Source: Dethiosulfovibrio sp. (GTDB lineage: Bacteria > Synergistota > Synergistia > Synergistales > Dethiosulfovibrionaceae). From it: a DNA stretch of 15,287 bases. The translations under genes and the position numbers were made by a program. Below, piece after piece: positions 7,458-14,849 of the stretch. Where the stretch lies: NCBI GenBank assembly GCA_028709985.1, contig JAQUTB010000006.1, positions 1 through 15,287 of the forward strand, in the 5' to 3' direction. The notes beneath the pieces were generated by a model that had not been told where the DNA came from, made no database searches, and saw nothing but the letters and a program-made list of their open reading frames with translations. The stretch's first letter is position 1. Each line of letters begins with the position of its first letter.

Positions 7458-8234
7458 CTACCTCCCCCGCCACACAGGCTCTCTCTTTCCTAAAAAAGCC
7501 TCCAGACCTTCCCTTGCGTCCTCCGTCGCAGCCAGGGCGGCAAACCTCTCCCCTGCTGCCTCTATGGCTCGCTCCAGGGTAAGGCCCTCCATCTGCTGCA
7601 ATCCCCTTTTGCCGGTTTTCAGGGCAAGGGGGCTCTTCTTTGCCAGCTTTGCCGCAAACTCCATGGTCGCCTCCTCCAGCTTCTCCAGGGGAACCACCTG
7701 ACTGGCTATGCCAAGCCTCAGGGCCTCCTCCGCCGGTATGAAGTCTCCGGTCAGGACGTATTGTAGGGCCCGTTTGGGGCCTATCCAGCGGGAAAGCTGA
7801 TAGCCCGGCTCCAGGCATATGAGCCCCACGTTTATGGCGGTGGTGCCGAAGACGGCGTTCTCCGCCGCGACTATGAAGTCGCAGGCCAGGGCAAGCCCAG
7901 CACCGTTCGCCAGGGTGTAGCCCTGGACGGAGGCAATAACCGGCTTGGACATGGCAAACAGGACGTTGTTGTGCCGGTCCATCAGCCGCAAAAACTCCCG
8001 AATCTCGTGCTTTTCTTTCGACAGAAACTCCTTCAGGTCGATGCCTGTGGAGAAGTGCTTTCCCGCTCCACCCAGGACGATAACCACAACCTCTGGGTTC
8101 GACTCCATGGCCTCCAGGGCGTCGGAGAGGTCCCTTGCCAGCGCGCTTGAGAAGGTGTTCATCGACTCAGGTCTGTTGAGGGTGATCTTGCCGATCCCCT
8201 CCCTAATTTCCGTGACAACCGCTTTGCGCTCCAT
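7458..8234 (-). CDS. Enoyl-CoA hydratase/isomerase (crotonase) superfamily protein with atypical active site
   Basis: The 258-residue length and fold are those of a crotonase. It has an N-terminal ITLNRPESMNTFS segment, oxyanion-hole loop GKHFSTGIDLKEF (58-70), and the second signature VQGYTLANGAGLALACDF (103-120). Family members bind acyl-CoA thioesters and stabilise the enolate. Aligned by eye with mammalian enoyl-CoA hydratase, the two catalytic glutamates (Glu144 and Glu164) fall on G113 and A133. A glutamate is present instead in the loop LICLEPGYQL (E142). Ordinary hydratase activity is therefore doubtful; an isomerase, lyase, hydrolase or other crotonase reaction is possible. ATG 8234 has a GGAAGGA ribosome site 8 nt upstream. 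It is transcribed away from the GntR regulator and the dehydrogenase operon, which suggests control by the same regulator and a role in the same pathway. Confidence 0.93.
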   Translation of the reverse strand: MERKAVVTEIREGIGKITLNRPESMNTFSSALARDLSDALEAMESNPEVVVIVLGGAGKHFSTGIDLKEFLSKEKHEIREFLRLMDRHNNVLFAMSKPVIASVQGYTLANGAGLALACDFIVAAENAVFGTTAINVGLICLEPGYQLSRWIGPKRALQYVLTGDFIPAEEALRLGIASQVVPLEKLEEATMEFAAKLAKKSPLALKTGKRGLQQMEGLTLERAIEAAGERFAALAATEDAREGLEAFLGKREPVWRGR

Positions 8235-8499
8235 TTATATCATCCTTCCATGCTCAAGGATTTCCCCTATGAATATGGGCTGCCCCAGTATAGACACAGA
8301 CCTGCCATCAAGTCCACAGAGAGCGGCAAATTACCGCAAAAGTGGGCCTCTTTAGCAAACCTCCCATCTCTTTCAGTTCACATCCCCCTCAAAAAACCGC
8401 TTTACACAGATGAAACGTTCTAGGGCTGTATTTTTTGACCTTGCCTGATTATTCCAGCACAGTAACTTGCACATAAAAAAACAAAGAGCCTGTATTTTA

Positions 8500-8516
8500 A
8501 CAGTAAAGTATACTGT
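8500..8516. promoter_or_regulatory. 17-bp palindrome, candidate GntR/FCD operator
   Basis: ACAGTA and TACTGT arms are separated by 5 nt (AAGTA) and overlap a second palindrome, AGTATACT (8507-8514). GntR/FCD regulators bind short palindromes, often built round GTATAC-like cores, and this sits about 120 bp upstream of a gene for one. No binding evidence exists beyond the symmetry and location. Confidence 0.45.
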
Positions 8517-8589
8517 ATAAACGGCGAAAAACTTTTGATTTTCAAGTTTAAAGTCCGTATAGTTACATAAGCCCAGGTGACGTACAACT

Positions 8590-8612
8590 TGTATGGAAGT
8601 GGAATACATACA
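8590..8612. promoter_or_regulatory. Inverted repeat TGTATG-N11-CATACA, candidate operator near the regulator start
   Basis: Two perfect 6-nt arms lie 11 nt apart, just upstream of the proposed TTG start at 8637. The position is what one expects for an autoregulatory operator overlapping the promoter or leader. The arms share the TGTAT word with sites at 8427, 8491 and 8514. If translation instead started at GTG 8577, the repeat would lie inside the gene. Confidence 0.35.
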
Positions 8613-8636
8613 CTGAAGGGCATCGGAGGGGTTGCT

Positions 8637-9263
8637 TTGAGGAGCAGGAAGAAGGATCAGGCCTATCAGGCCATCAAGAGGATGATCCTGTCCAAGGAGA
8701 TCACCGAGGATCACTGTCTGTCGGAGAACAGTCTGGCCCAGATGCTCGATATGAGCCGCACCCCCGTGAGGGAGGCCCTTTTGAAGCTCCAGTCCGAGGG
8801 CTTCGTCACGGTGATACCAAACAGAGGGGCGGTCATAAACACCGTTTCGGTGGTGGAGGCCAGGGAGATCTACGACATGAGGATGGCAATAGAGGAGTTC
8901 GTCGTCCGAAACCTGGCGGACAAGCTGACCGAGGACCATTTCAGGACGCTGGACAGGCTTATCGCCGAACAGGAGAGGGCCTGCGCCGCCGGGAACCTGG
9001 ACGAATATCTCAAGGCGGACAGCCGTTTCCACGACTTTTTCCTCCAGCTCTACGGCAACAGGGCCATTCTGGAGGCCATCCTACAGGTCAGGCAGAGGTT
9101 TCACACAGTAGGGGTGTCGGTTTTGACAACCCAGAAGGACATCGAGACGTCCTTGAATTACCACAAGGAAATCGTCCAGGCACTAAAGGACAAGGACGTG
9201 GAGAGGGCGGTCCGCACCACCCACGACCACCTAAAGTTCGGCAAGACCAATCTTCTCAAGTGA
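8637..9263 (+). CDS. GntR-family transcriptional regulator, FCD (FadR-type) subfamily
   Basis: Counting from the TTG start, this is a 208-residue protein. Its N-terminus is a winged helix-turn-helix (AYQAIKRMILSKEI, then ENSLAQMLDMSRTPVREALLKL and a wing GFVTVIPNRGAVI). The rest is an all-helical FCD ligand domain with the usual metal or ligand histidines in RFHDFF, NYHKEI and THDHLKF. FCD proteins usually repress catabolic operons and release DNA when they bind a small organic acid. I chose TTG 8637 because GGAGGGG lies 5 nt upstream and the family normally begins about 10 residues before the first helix. GTG 8577 would add 20 residues without a ribosome site. It immediately precedes the dehydrogenase operon and diverges from the crotonase, so both are probable targets. 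Confidence 0.93.
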   Translation: MRSRKKDQAYQAIKRMILSKEITEDHCLSENSLAQMLDMSRTPVREALLKLQSEGFVTVIPNRGAVINTVSVVEAREIYDMRMAIEEFVVRNLADKLTEDHFRTLDRLIAEQERACAAGNLDEYLKADSRFHDFFLQLYGNRAILEAILQVRQRFHTVGVSVLTTQKDIETSLNYHKEIVQALKDKDVERAVRTTHDHLKFGKTNLLK

Positions 9264-9268
9264 GTCAA

Positions 9269-9286
9269 AAAGGGGATTTCCCCTTT
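9269..9286 (+). terminator. Small hairpin between the regulator and the dehydrogenase operon
   Basis: AAAGGGG and CCCCTTT pair around an ATTT loop directly after the regulator stop codon. An A/T-rich tract (ATATAAAAA) follows, but no U-run, so it is at best a weak terminator or an attenuating hairpin that lowers read-through into the E1 genes. An independent promoter for the operon could lie over it. Confidence 0.4.
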
Positions 9287-9333
9287 ATATAAAAAGCGAG
9301 TGGGGTAAACACAACAGGAGGAGGGTTCAGCGT

Positions 9334-10338
9334 ATGTGTGCAAAAGCTATTCGTAAAGAGCCGCTTGTCCCGGTCACTGCCTATGATCGGGACCTTTTGG
9401 TGGAGCTCTACAGAAAGATGGTGTCCATCCGTCTGTTCGAGCAGAAGGTGGAACATCATTTTCTGGCGGGGGACATACCGGGATTCGTCCATCTCTACAT
9501 AGGTGAGGAAGGGATAGCCACCGGGGTCATGGCCAACATGACCAAGGAGGACTATATCGAAAGCACCCACCGAGGTCACGGCCACACAGTTGCGAAAGGC
9601 GCCGACCTGAACCGCATGATGGCGGAGATCTTCGGCAAGAGGACGGGATGCTGCAAGGGCAAGGGAGGCTCTATGCATATAGCGGACTTCAGCGTGGGAA
9701 TGCTGGGGGCCAACGGCATAGTGGGAGGGGGCTATACCCTGGCGGTCGGCGCCGGTCTGGCGTCCAAACTGAGGGGAGACGACCGAGTCTCGGCGGTGTT
9801 CTTCGGTGACGGGGCCTCCAACAGGGGAACCTTCCACGAGGCACTGAACATGGCGGCGGTTTGGAACCTGCCGGTGCTTTTCGTCTGCGAGAACAACCAG
9901 TGGGCCTCCACCACACCGACCAACACGGCAAACTCGGTGGAGGACGTAGCGGACCGGGCCCAGGGATACGGTATTCCGGGCTATATAGTGGACGGAAACG
10001 ACGTTTTTGCCGTGTACGAGGCGGCGAAGGAGATAATCCAGTCGATCCGGTCCGGCGGCGGCCCTGTCCTTCTGGAGTGCAAGACCTACCGAATCAAGGG
10101 ACACTTCGTGGGAGACCCTGAGAAATACAGGACCAAAGAAGAGGTCCAGAATATGCAGCAGACCAACGATCCTATCACCCGGTTCGAGGCCAAGGTCACC
10201 GAGGCGGGGGTCATGACGGATCAGGAGCTTGAGGAGATCCACCGCCAGGTGGAGGCGGCCATAGAGGACGCGGTGCGGTTCGCCCTCGAGAGTCCCGAGC
10301 CCGATCCGTCGGAGCTCTACGAAGACCTTTACGTGTAG
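9334..10338 (+). CDS. acoA: TPP-dependent dehydrogenase E1 component, alpha subunit (acetoin/2-oxoacid type)
   Basis: This 334-residue protein is the thiamine-diphosphate-binding alpha subunit of a two-subunit E1. The cofactor motif begins at GDG (158-160) and ends at NN (187-188). HRGHGH (79-84) and the CKGKGGSMH loop (107-115) are close to those of acetoin dehydrogenase AcoA as I recall the family. The segment YRIKGHFVGDPEKYR matches the regulatory loop region of this class. With the beta subunit it decarboxylates or cleaves the substrate and passes an acyl group to lipoyl-E2. A strong GGAGGAGG lies 9 nt before the ATG. The beta subunit follows after 15 nt, so the two are co-transcribed. 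A branched-chain or pyruvate substrate cannot be excluded, because these paralogues are hard to separate by eye. Confidence 0.93.
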   Translation: MCAKAIRKEPLVPVTAYDRDLLVELYRKMVSIRLFEQKVEHHFLAGDIPGFVHLYIGEEGIATGVMANMTKEDYIESTHRGHGHTVAKGADLNRMMAEIFGKRTGCCKGKGGSMHIADFSVGMLGANGIVGGGYTLAVGAGLASKLRGDDRVSAVFFGDGASNRGTFHEALNMAAVWNLPVLFVCENNQWASTTPTNTANSVEDVADRAQGYGIPGYIVDGNDVFAVYEAAKEIIQSIRSGGGPVLLECKTYRIKGHFVGDPEKYRTKEEVQNMQQTNDPITRFEAKVTEAGVMTDQELEEIHRQVEAAIEDAVRFALESPEPDPSELYEDLYV

Positions 10339-10353
10339 TCAGGAGGAAGAATT

Positions 10354-11337
10354 ATGGCTGAGACTAAAAATATAACCTTCTCTCAGGCGACCCTTGAGGC
10401 GATGCAGGAGGAGATGGCCAGGGACGACAGGGTTTTCGTCATGGGCGAGGATATCGTCAGACAGGGAGGCATCTTCGGTCAGTTCAGAGGGCTTCCCGAC
10501 TCCTTCGGAACCGAGAGGGTCAGGGACACACCTATCACCGAGACCGCCATCATAGGGGCGGCGGTGGGTGCGGCCCTCGCCGGTATGAGGCCCATAGCGG
10601 ATATGCACTTCGCCGACTTTATGATGGTCTGCGGAGATGAGATATACAACCAGATGGCAAAAGTTCACTATATGTTCGGAGGCCAAAAAACCGTTCCTAT
10701 GGTGCTCAGGGCTCCAGACGGCCTTATCAACCAGGCGGCGGCCCAGCATTCCCAGAGCCTGGAGGCTATTTTTCAGCATATCCCAGGGCTTAAGGTGGTG
10801 GCCCCGTCAAATCCGGCGGACGCCAAGGGGCTTCTGAAGTCGGCCATAAGGGACGATAATCCGGTGATCTACTTCGAGCACAAGGCCCTGTTCAACACAA
10901 AAGGGGACGTCCCCACCGACGATTACCTAACCCCCATAGGCAAGGCAAAGGTGGTCAGTGAGGGATCCGACGTCACTATGGTGTCCTATTCAAACTGTCT
11001 CCAGACCGTTGCCAAGCCGGTGGTGGAGATGGCGTCTAAAGAGGGTATCTCCATAGAGCTGGTGGACCTCAGGACCATCTCCCCCATAGACAAAGACACT
11101 ATACTCGAATCGGTGGCGAAGACCAGCAGGCTGGTCATAGTCCACGAGGCGGTCAAGCAGGGAGGGGTCGGAGGGGAGATCTCCGCCATCGTCGCCGAGG
11201 AGGCGATAGACCTTTTGGACGCCCCTATACTCCGGTTCGGAGCGCCCTTCACCCCTGTGGCCTTCGCCAGGCCTCTGGAGCAGGAGTACCGTCTGAAGCC
11301 CCAGGCCATCCTGGAGGCTATCAGGAAGATGTTCTAG
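10354..11337 (+). CDS. acoB: TPP-dependent dehydrogenase E1 component, beta subunit (transketolase-like)
   Basis: This is a 327-residue partner of the preceding alpha subunit. It has the transketolase pyrimidine-binding fold, with GEDI (31-34) and the conserved cofactor glutamate in PITE (60-63). AAQHSQSLEAIF and NPVIYFEHKALF are hallmarks of E1 beta, and the transketolase C-terminal domain follows (about 195-327). The alpha and beta chains form the heterotetrameric E1. The start is clear: AGGAGG stands 7 nt before the ATG. The next gene begins 3 nt after the stop. Length and motifs fit AcoB, PdhB and BkdB alike. The acetoin label rests mainly on the alpha subunit. Confidence 0.93.
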   Translation: MAETKNITFSQATLEAMQEEMARDDRVFVMGEDIVRQGGIFGQFRGLPDSFGTERVRDTPITETAIIGAAVGAALAGMRPIADMHFADFMMVCGDEIYNQMAKVHYMFGGQKTVPMVLRAPDGLINQAAAQHSQSLEAIFQHIPGLKVVAPSNPADAKGLLKSAIRDDNPVIYFEHKALFNTKGDVPTDDYLTPIGKAKVVSEGSDVTMVSYSNCLQTVAKPVVEMASKEGISIELVDLRTISPIDKDTILESVAKTSRLVIVHEAVKQGGVGGEISAIVAEEAIDLLDAPILRFGAPFTPVAFARPLEQEYRLKPQAILEAIRKMF

Positions 11338-11340
11338 GCC

Positions 11341-11859
11341 ATGGCGGCCTTTCAGTCGGTGGTTCCAGAGGGGACGGTGAAGATCGTCGCCAGGCTAACC
11401 CCTGGGACCGACCTTTTCGAGGGAATCAGGGAGATCTGTCGTCACCACCAGGTGGAGTGCGGAGCCATAGACACCGCCTTAGGAAGCCTGACCTCCGCAA
11501 CGGTGGTATGCATATCCCCCGACGAGTCGTCCCCCTCCGGGGCGTCCTACCGGGAGCCCCTTAACGTAAAAGGACCTCTCGAGCTGGTCTCGGCCTGCGG
11601 AACTATCGGTACGGAAGGCGAGTCGGGAGAGCTGTCGATCCACGTCCACGGGACGGTGGCGGTTGACGAGGCAAAGGCCTATTACGGCCATTTCGTCGAC
11701 GACGGACGCAACAGGGTCCTGGCCACAGTGGAGATAGCGATAACCAAATTTATCGGAATGAGGTGGATCCGAGGTCTCGACGAGGAGACGGGATTTCCCC
11801 TCTTTAAACCGGAGCCCCACAATCGATCGGGAGAGGTTGGAGGTGGTCGATCACGGTGA
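11341..11859 (+). CDS. PPC (DUF296) domain protein
   Basis: This 172-residue protein matches the plant-and-prokaryote-conserved PPC/DUF296 fold, a trimer-forming domain of unknown biochemical role in bacteria. The characteristic H-x-H pair is at H101 and H103 (ELSIHVHGTV), with a further His at H117 (YYGHFVDDGR). These are expected metal ligands. GAIDTALGSLTSATV and KGPLELVSACGTIG are also typical. It starts 3 nt after the E1 beta stop. The best upstream purine element is distant (AGGAAG, 12 nt), so translation probably depends on coupling. Its tail (from about 158) is polar and glycine-rich, and the stop overlaps a GTGA. Being embedded in a catabolic operon suggests an enzymatic, ligand-binding or regulatory role there, which is inference. 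Confidence 0.88.
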   Translation: MAAFQSVVPEGTVKIVARLTPGTDLFEGIREICRHHQVECGAIDTALGSLTSATVVCISPDESSPSGASYREPLNVKGPLELVSACGTIGTEGESGELSIHVHGTVAVDEAKAYYGHFVDDGRNRVLATVEIAITKFIGMRWIRGLDEETGFPLFKPEPHNRSGEVGGGRSR

Positions 11860-11912
11860 AAACGCGCTTAGTGTGCAACTCAGGGCTTCTTATATCGCAA
11901 GGAGGGAATGAA

Positions 11913-12989
11913 ATGAAGAAAAAGGTTTCTGCGGTTCTGCTGACTGTCATGATACTCTGCATCGCCCTTCCGGGATTCGCTTCCTACAAGAACGAGTACA
12001 AAATGAGCGTCGTCCCAGGCGCCGTCACCCCTTGGGGGATGGGCGCTGGCTACTTCGCCGAGCTGGTCAACGAGAGGACCGAGGGACGGGTCAACGTCAA
12101 GGTTTACTACTCGGGACAGCTTTTCGCCGGCAAACAGACCTCCGAGTTCCTTCTGCTCAGGAACGGAGCCATCGACTTTTCGCTGGCGTCGACGATCAAC
12201 TGGTCTCCCCAGGTCAACGAGCTGAACCTTCCGGCTCTGCCTTTCTTCGTAGCCTCGGACGTGGATAAAAGATACGCCGCCATGGACGCCATAGAGGACG
12301 GCAAGTCGGGCAAGATGATGATCGACGCGGTGGAGAAAAAGGGCGTCAAGTTCCTGGCCTGGGGCGAGAACGGCTTTAGAGAGCTCACCAACAGCGTCAG
12401 AGAGGTTGCCACCGTCGAGGACATGAAGGACCTCAAGCTCAGGGTCGTCGGAAGCCCCATCTACATCGACACCTTCAAGGCCCTTGGAGCCAACCCGATC
12501 AACATGAACTGGTCCGAGGCAACGACGGGATTCCAGCAGGGACTTGTCGACGGCCAGGAGAACCCTCTGGTCGGGATATGCATCCCGGTTAAAATCTGGG
12601 ACTACCATAAGTACCTCACCAACTGGCACTACGTCATAGATCCCCTCCTCCTTGCGGTCAACCCCAAGGTGTGGAAGAGCTTCGACGAGAAGGACCAGGC
12701 CATCATAGCCCAGTGTGCCGTAGACGCCATGAAGTATCAGAAGGCAATATCCCGCATAGGCCTGGACGACGGAAGCTCTCTGGCCTACCTCGACAGCATC
12801 GGCAAGACCCCTGAGGTCAAAGACCCGATCAAGTTCTGCGAGGAAAACGGCATGACAGTGACGAACCTTACCCCTGAGAGCGTTCAGGCCTTTAAGGACG
12901 CCACGGCGTCTGTGAGAGAGGACTGGACCAAGAAGATCGGTCCCGAGCTAGTAGCTGCCGCCGAGGAGGATATGGCTTCGGTACAGTAA
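11913..12989 (+). CDS. dctP: TRAP transporter substrate-binding protein, DctP family
   Basis: This is the periplasmic binding protein of a tripartite ATP-independent transporter. From ATG 11913 it has 358 residues. A signal peptide has Lys residues 2-4, a hydrophobic core and a likely cut after GFA (residue 23). The ligand-carboxylate arginine is expected at R177 in DLKLRVVGSP, followed by the classic FKALGANPINMNW and FQQGLVDGQENP segments. TRAP binding proteins usually carry organic acids, often 2-oxo or hydroxy acids. ATG 11913 is chosen because AAGGAGG lies 7-8 nt upstream and because it gives a proper signal peptide. A GTG at 11856 overlapping the previous stop would put 19 unsuitable residues in front. 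It is followed by a hairpin that probably sets a higher level of this protein than of its membrane partners. Confidence 0.95.
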   Translation: MKKKVSAVLLTVMILCIALPGFASYKNEYKMSVVPGAVTPWGMGAGYFAELVNERTEGRVNVKVYYSGQLFAGKQTSEFLLLRNGAIDFSLASTINWSPQVNELNLPALPFFVASDVDKRYAAMDAIEDGKSGKMMIDAVEKKGVKFLAWGENGFRELTNSVREVATVEDMKDLKLRVVGSPIYIDTFKALGANPINMNWSEATTGFQQGLVDGQENPLVGICIPVKIWDYHKYLTNWHYVIDPLLLAVNPKVWKSFDEKDQAIIAQCAVDAMKYQKAISRIGLDDGSSLAYLDSIGKTPEVKDPIKFCEENGMTVTNLTPESVQAFKDATASVREDWTKKIGPELVAAAEEDMASVQ

Positions 12990-13000
12990 CAAAACCTGTA

Positions 13001-13032
13001 GAGAGAGGGAGATTCTCTCCCCTCCCTCTCTC
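13001..13032 (+). promoter_or_regulatory. Intercistronic hairpin between dctP and dctQ
   Basis: A perfect 11-bp inverted repeat, GAGAGAGGGAG and CTCCCTCTCTC with a 10-nt loop, starts 11 nt after the dctP stop. There is no T-run after it, so it is unlikely to terminate fully. Such hairpins downstream of binding-protein genes typically protect the 3' end of the processed mRNA and give an excess of binding protein. Confidence 0.7.
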
Positions 13033-13058
13033 CCGTGATACGAAAGGGGTGGCGGTTT

Positions 13059-13529
13059 ATGTTTTCCAAGTTTCTGGATCACTTCGAGGAGATATTGGGG
13101 TCTCTGTTGGTAGCCGTGATGGTGACCATATCCTTCGTAAACGTGATAACTAGATATTTCATAAAGATGTCCCTGTCCTGGTCAGAGGAGATAACGGTCA
13201 ACCTGTTCGTCTGGGTGGTCCTCTTGGGCACATCGGTGGCGTTCAAAAAGGGCTCCCATCTGGGGATGGAGTTCGTATACGAGAGGCTTCCCGTTAAGTG
13301 CAAAAAGGTCCTTTTTCTGCTCTCCAGCGCCCTGTCCATAGGATTTTTCGTCGTCCTGGGATGGCTTGGATCACTGGAGGTCATAGACGAGATGGACCTG
13401 TCGGTCATAACCGAGTCGCTGGCCATACCGGTCTGGTATTACACCATAGCTGTCCCGGTCTTTTCACTGCTGATAATCGTCAGGATAGTGCAAAACACCG
13501 TTCAGGTCCTTAGGGACAAATCCTACTGA
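13059..13529 (+). CDS. dctQ: TRAP transporter small permease subunit, DctQ family
   Basis: This is a 156-residue inner-membrane protein with four hydrophobic segments: around ILGSLLVAVMVTISFVNVI, LFVWVVLLGTSVAF, VLFLLSSALSIGFFVVLG and WYYTIAVPVFSLLIIVRIV. The RYFIKMSLSWSEEIT stretch between the first two is the DctQ signature region. It associates with DctM in the Na+-driven permease. ATG 13059 has AAGGGG 9-10 nt upstream. A GTG at 13035 would add eight basic residues and lies just past the hairpin, so I prefer the ATG. The next gene starts 12 nt after its stop. Confidence 0.93.
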   Translation: MFSKFLDHFEEILGSLLVAVMVTISFVNVITRYFIKMSLSWSEEITVNLFVWVVLLGTSVAFKKGSHLGMEFVYERLPVKCKKVLFLLSSALSIGFFVVLGWLGSLEVIDEMDLSVITESLAIPVWYYTIAVPVFSLLIIVRIVQNTVQVLRDKSY

Positions 13530-13541
13530 GGAGGTATCACG

Positions 13542-14837
13542 ATGAATTTTTCCGATCCTGCACTCTGGACGATGATACTCTTCGTCGTGCCTCTGCTAAT
13601 AAAGGTCCCTATAGCCATAGCCCTGGGCGGAGCGGCGGTCGTGGTGGTCCACTTCTGGGACATGGGACTTCCCATGATCTCCTACAACTTTTTCGCCGGA
13701 ATAGCCAAGTTTCCCCTGCTGGCCATACCCTTTTTCATAATGGCCGGGGTCATCATGGAGAAGGCGGGCATAGCGGAGCGGATCATCGTCCTGATGAAGA
13801 AGATGGTCGGCAACATGACCGGAGGCCTTGCGATAGCCACCGTCGGGGTCGCCACATTCTGGGGGGCGGTCAGCGGCTCAGGCCCTGCCACAGTGGCGGC
13901 GCTGGGACTCATCCTCATCCCTGGAATGGCGAACGCAGGCTACGATAAGCCTTTCGCCGCTGCGACGGTTTCGGTGGCATCGGGGCTTGCCATAGTCATA
14001 CCGCCAAGCATCGCCTTTATAGTCTACGGAGGCGTCGCCAACGTCTCCATACCGGCGCTCTTTGCAGCTGGCTTCATCCCCGGGGCCGTCGTGGCGCTGT
14101 TCATGATGGGAGCTGTATATCTGGTGTCCCGTAAAAAGGGCTACGGAGGTGGAGAGCCAGCGAAGCCAGGGGAGATATTCACCGCCTTCAAGCGGTCCTT
14201 CTGGGGCATCTTGGCTCCGGTCATAATACTTGGGGGCATCTACGGTGGAATATTCACCCCCACCGAGGCCGCAGCTGTGGCGGTTTTCTACGGCCTCTTC
14301 GTGGGAGTTTTCGTCTACAGGCAGATAAACTCCTTCTCGATAATTTACGAGATACTGTCATCCACGGTGGTCGCCACGTCGGTGGTCATGATAGTGGTCA
14401 CCTGTGCCGGTCTGTTCTCCTGGGTCGGAGCGACGGTTGGACTCATAGAGAAGGGGGCAGGGGTGCTTCTCGGCATATCCCAGTCCCAGTGGGTCATACT
14501 GCTCATGATAAACGTCATATTGCTCCTGGCCGGGATGGTGCTGGACGCCATTTCCATCTACTACGTCTTTTTGCCCATACTGCTCCCGATAATGGCCCAT
14601 TTCGGATGGGACCCTATCTGGTTCGGGGTCATGATGACCATAAACCTCGCCATAGGTCAGGTCACCCCTCCTGTGGCGGTGAACCTCTACGTCGGAGCGA
14701 ACATAAGCGGACTGACCATAGAGGACATAAGCCGTCCCGCCCTGCCGCTGATCTTTGCGGCCATAGTGGCCCTGGCGGTGATAGTCCTCTTCCCCCAGCT
14801 ATCGACCTGGTTGCCCTACACGCTGGGACTTAAATAG
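13542..14837 (+). CDS. dctM: TRAP transporter large permease subunit, DctM family
   Basis: This 431-residue polytopic membrane protein (about 11-12 hydrophobic segments) is the transport subunit of the TRAP system. WGAVSGSGPATVAALG, IPPSIAFIVYGGVANVSIP and GGIFTPTEAAAVAVFYG are hallmarks of the family, and the length is standard. The start has AGGAGG 7 nt before the ATG. With DctP and DctQ it forms a Na+-coupled importer with an expected organic-acid substrate. The lipoyl E2 gene of the dehydrogenase begins 12 nt after its stop with its own AGGAGG, so import and oxidation are encoded in one unit. Confidence 0.95.
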   Translation: MNFSDPALWTMILFVVPLLIKVPIAIALGGAAVVVVHFWDMGLPMISYNFFAGIAKFPLLAIPFFIMAGVIMEKAGIAERIIVLMKKMVGNMTGGLAIATVGVATFWGAVSGSGPATVAALGLILIPGMANAGYDKPFAAATVSVASGLAIVIPPSIAFIVYGGVANVSIPALFAAGFIPGAVVALFMMGAVYLVSRKKGYGGGEPAKPGEIFTAFKRSFWGILAPVIILGGIYGGIFTPTEAAAVAVFYGLFVGVFVYRQINSFSIIYEILSSTVVATSVVMIVVTCAGLFSWVGATVGLIEKGAGVLLGISQSQWVILLMINVILLLAGMVLDAISIYYVFLPILLPIMAHFGWDPIWFGVMMTINLAIGQVTPPVAVNLYVGANISGLTIEDISRPALPLIFAAIVALAVIVLFPQLSTWLPYTLGLK

Positions 14838-14849
14838 GAGGTGTGAGTT

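Larger units (their letters stand above)
8235..8636. promoter_or_regulatory. Divergent control region between the crotonase and GntR genes
   Basis: This 400-bp region has no convincing gene. It is AT-rich in its middle (about 8400-8570) and contains the word TGTAT four times (8427, 8491, 8514, 8590) and ATACA twice (8604, 8608). CTGTATTTT is repeated exactly at 8426-8434 and 8490-8498. A minus-strand TGGAATAAT at 8448-8456 resembles an extended -10 box for the crotonase gene, but I see no good -35. Both divergent promoters must lie here. Specific palindromes are listed separately. Confidence 0.55.

Noticed and set aside
8577..8636. GTG 8577 as start of the GntR regulator
   Set aside because: There is no ribosome site, and it adds 20 residues not expected in the family. 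TTG 8637 has GGAGGGG at good spacing.
8373..9032. 219-codon minus-strand open frame over the GntR gene
   Set aside because: It is the complement of a clear GntR/FCD gene, shows no family features and has a low-complexity His/Leu/Gly composition typical of a shadow frame.
9265..10242. 325-codon minus-strand open frame over E1 alpha
   Set aside because: It lies opposite the well-supported dehydrogenase gene, and its His/Arg/Val-rich translation is an artefact of GC-rich codon use.
11856..11912. GTG start overlapping the DUF296 stop as the dctP start or a leader peptide
   Set aside because: There is no ribosome site, and it would place 19 residues before the signal peptide. ATG 11913 has a strong AAGGAGG.
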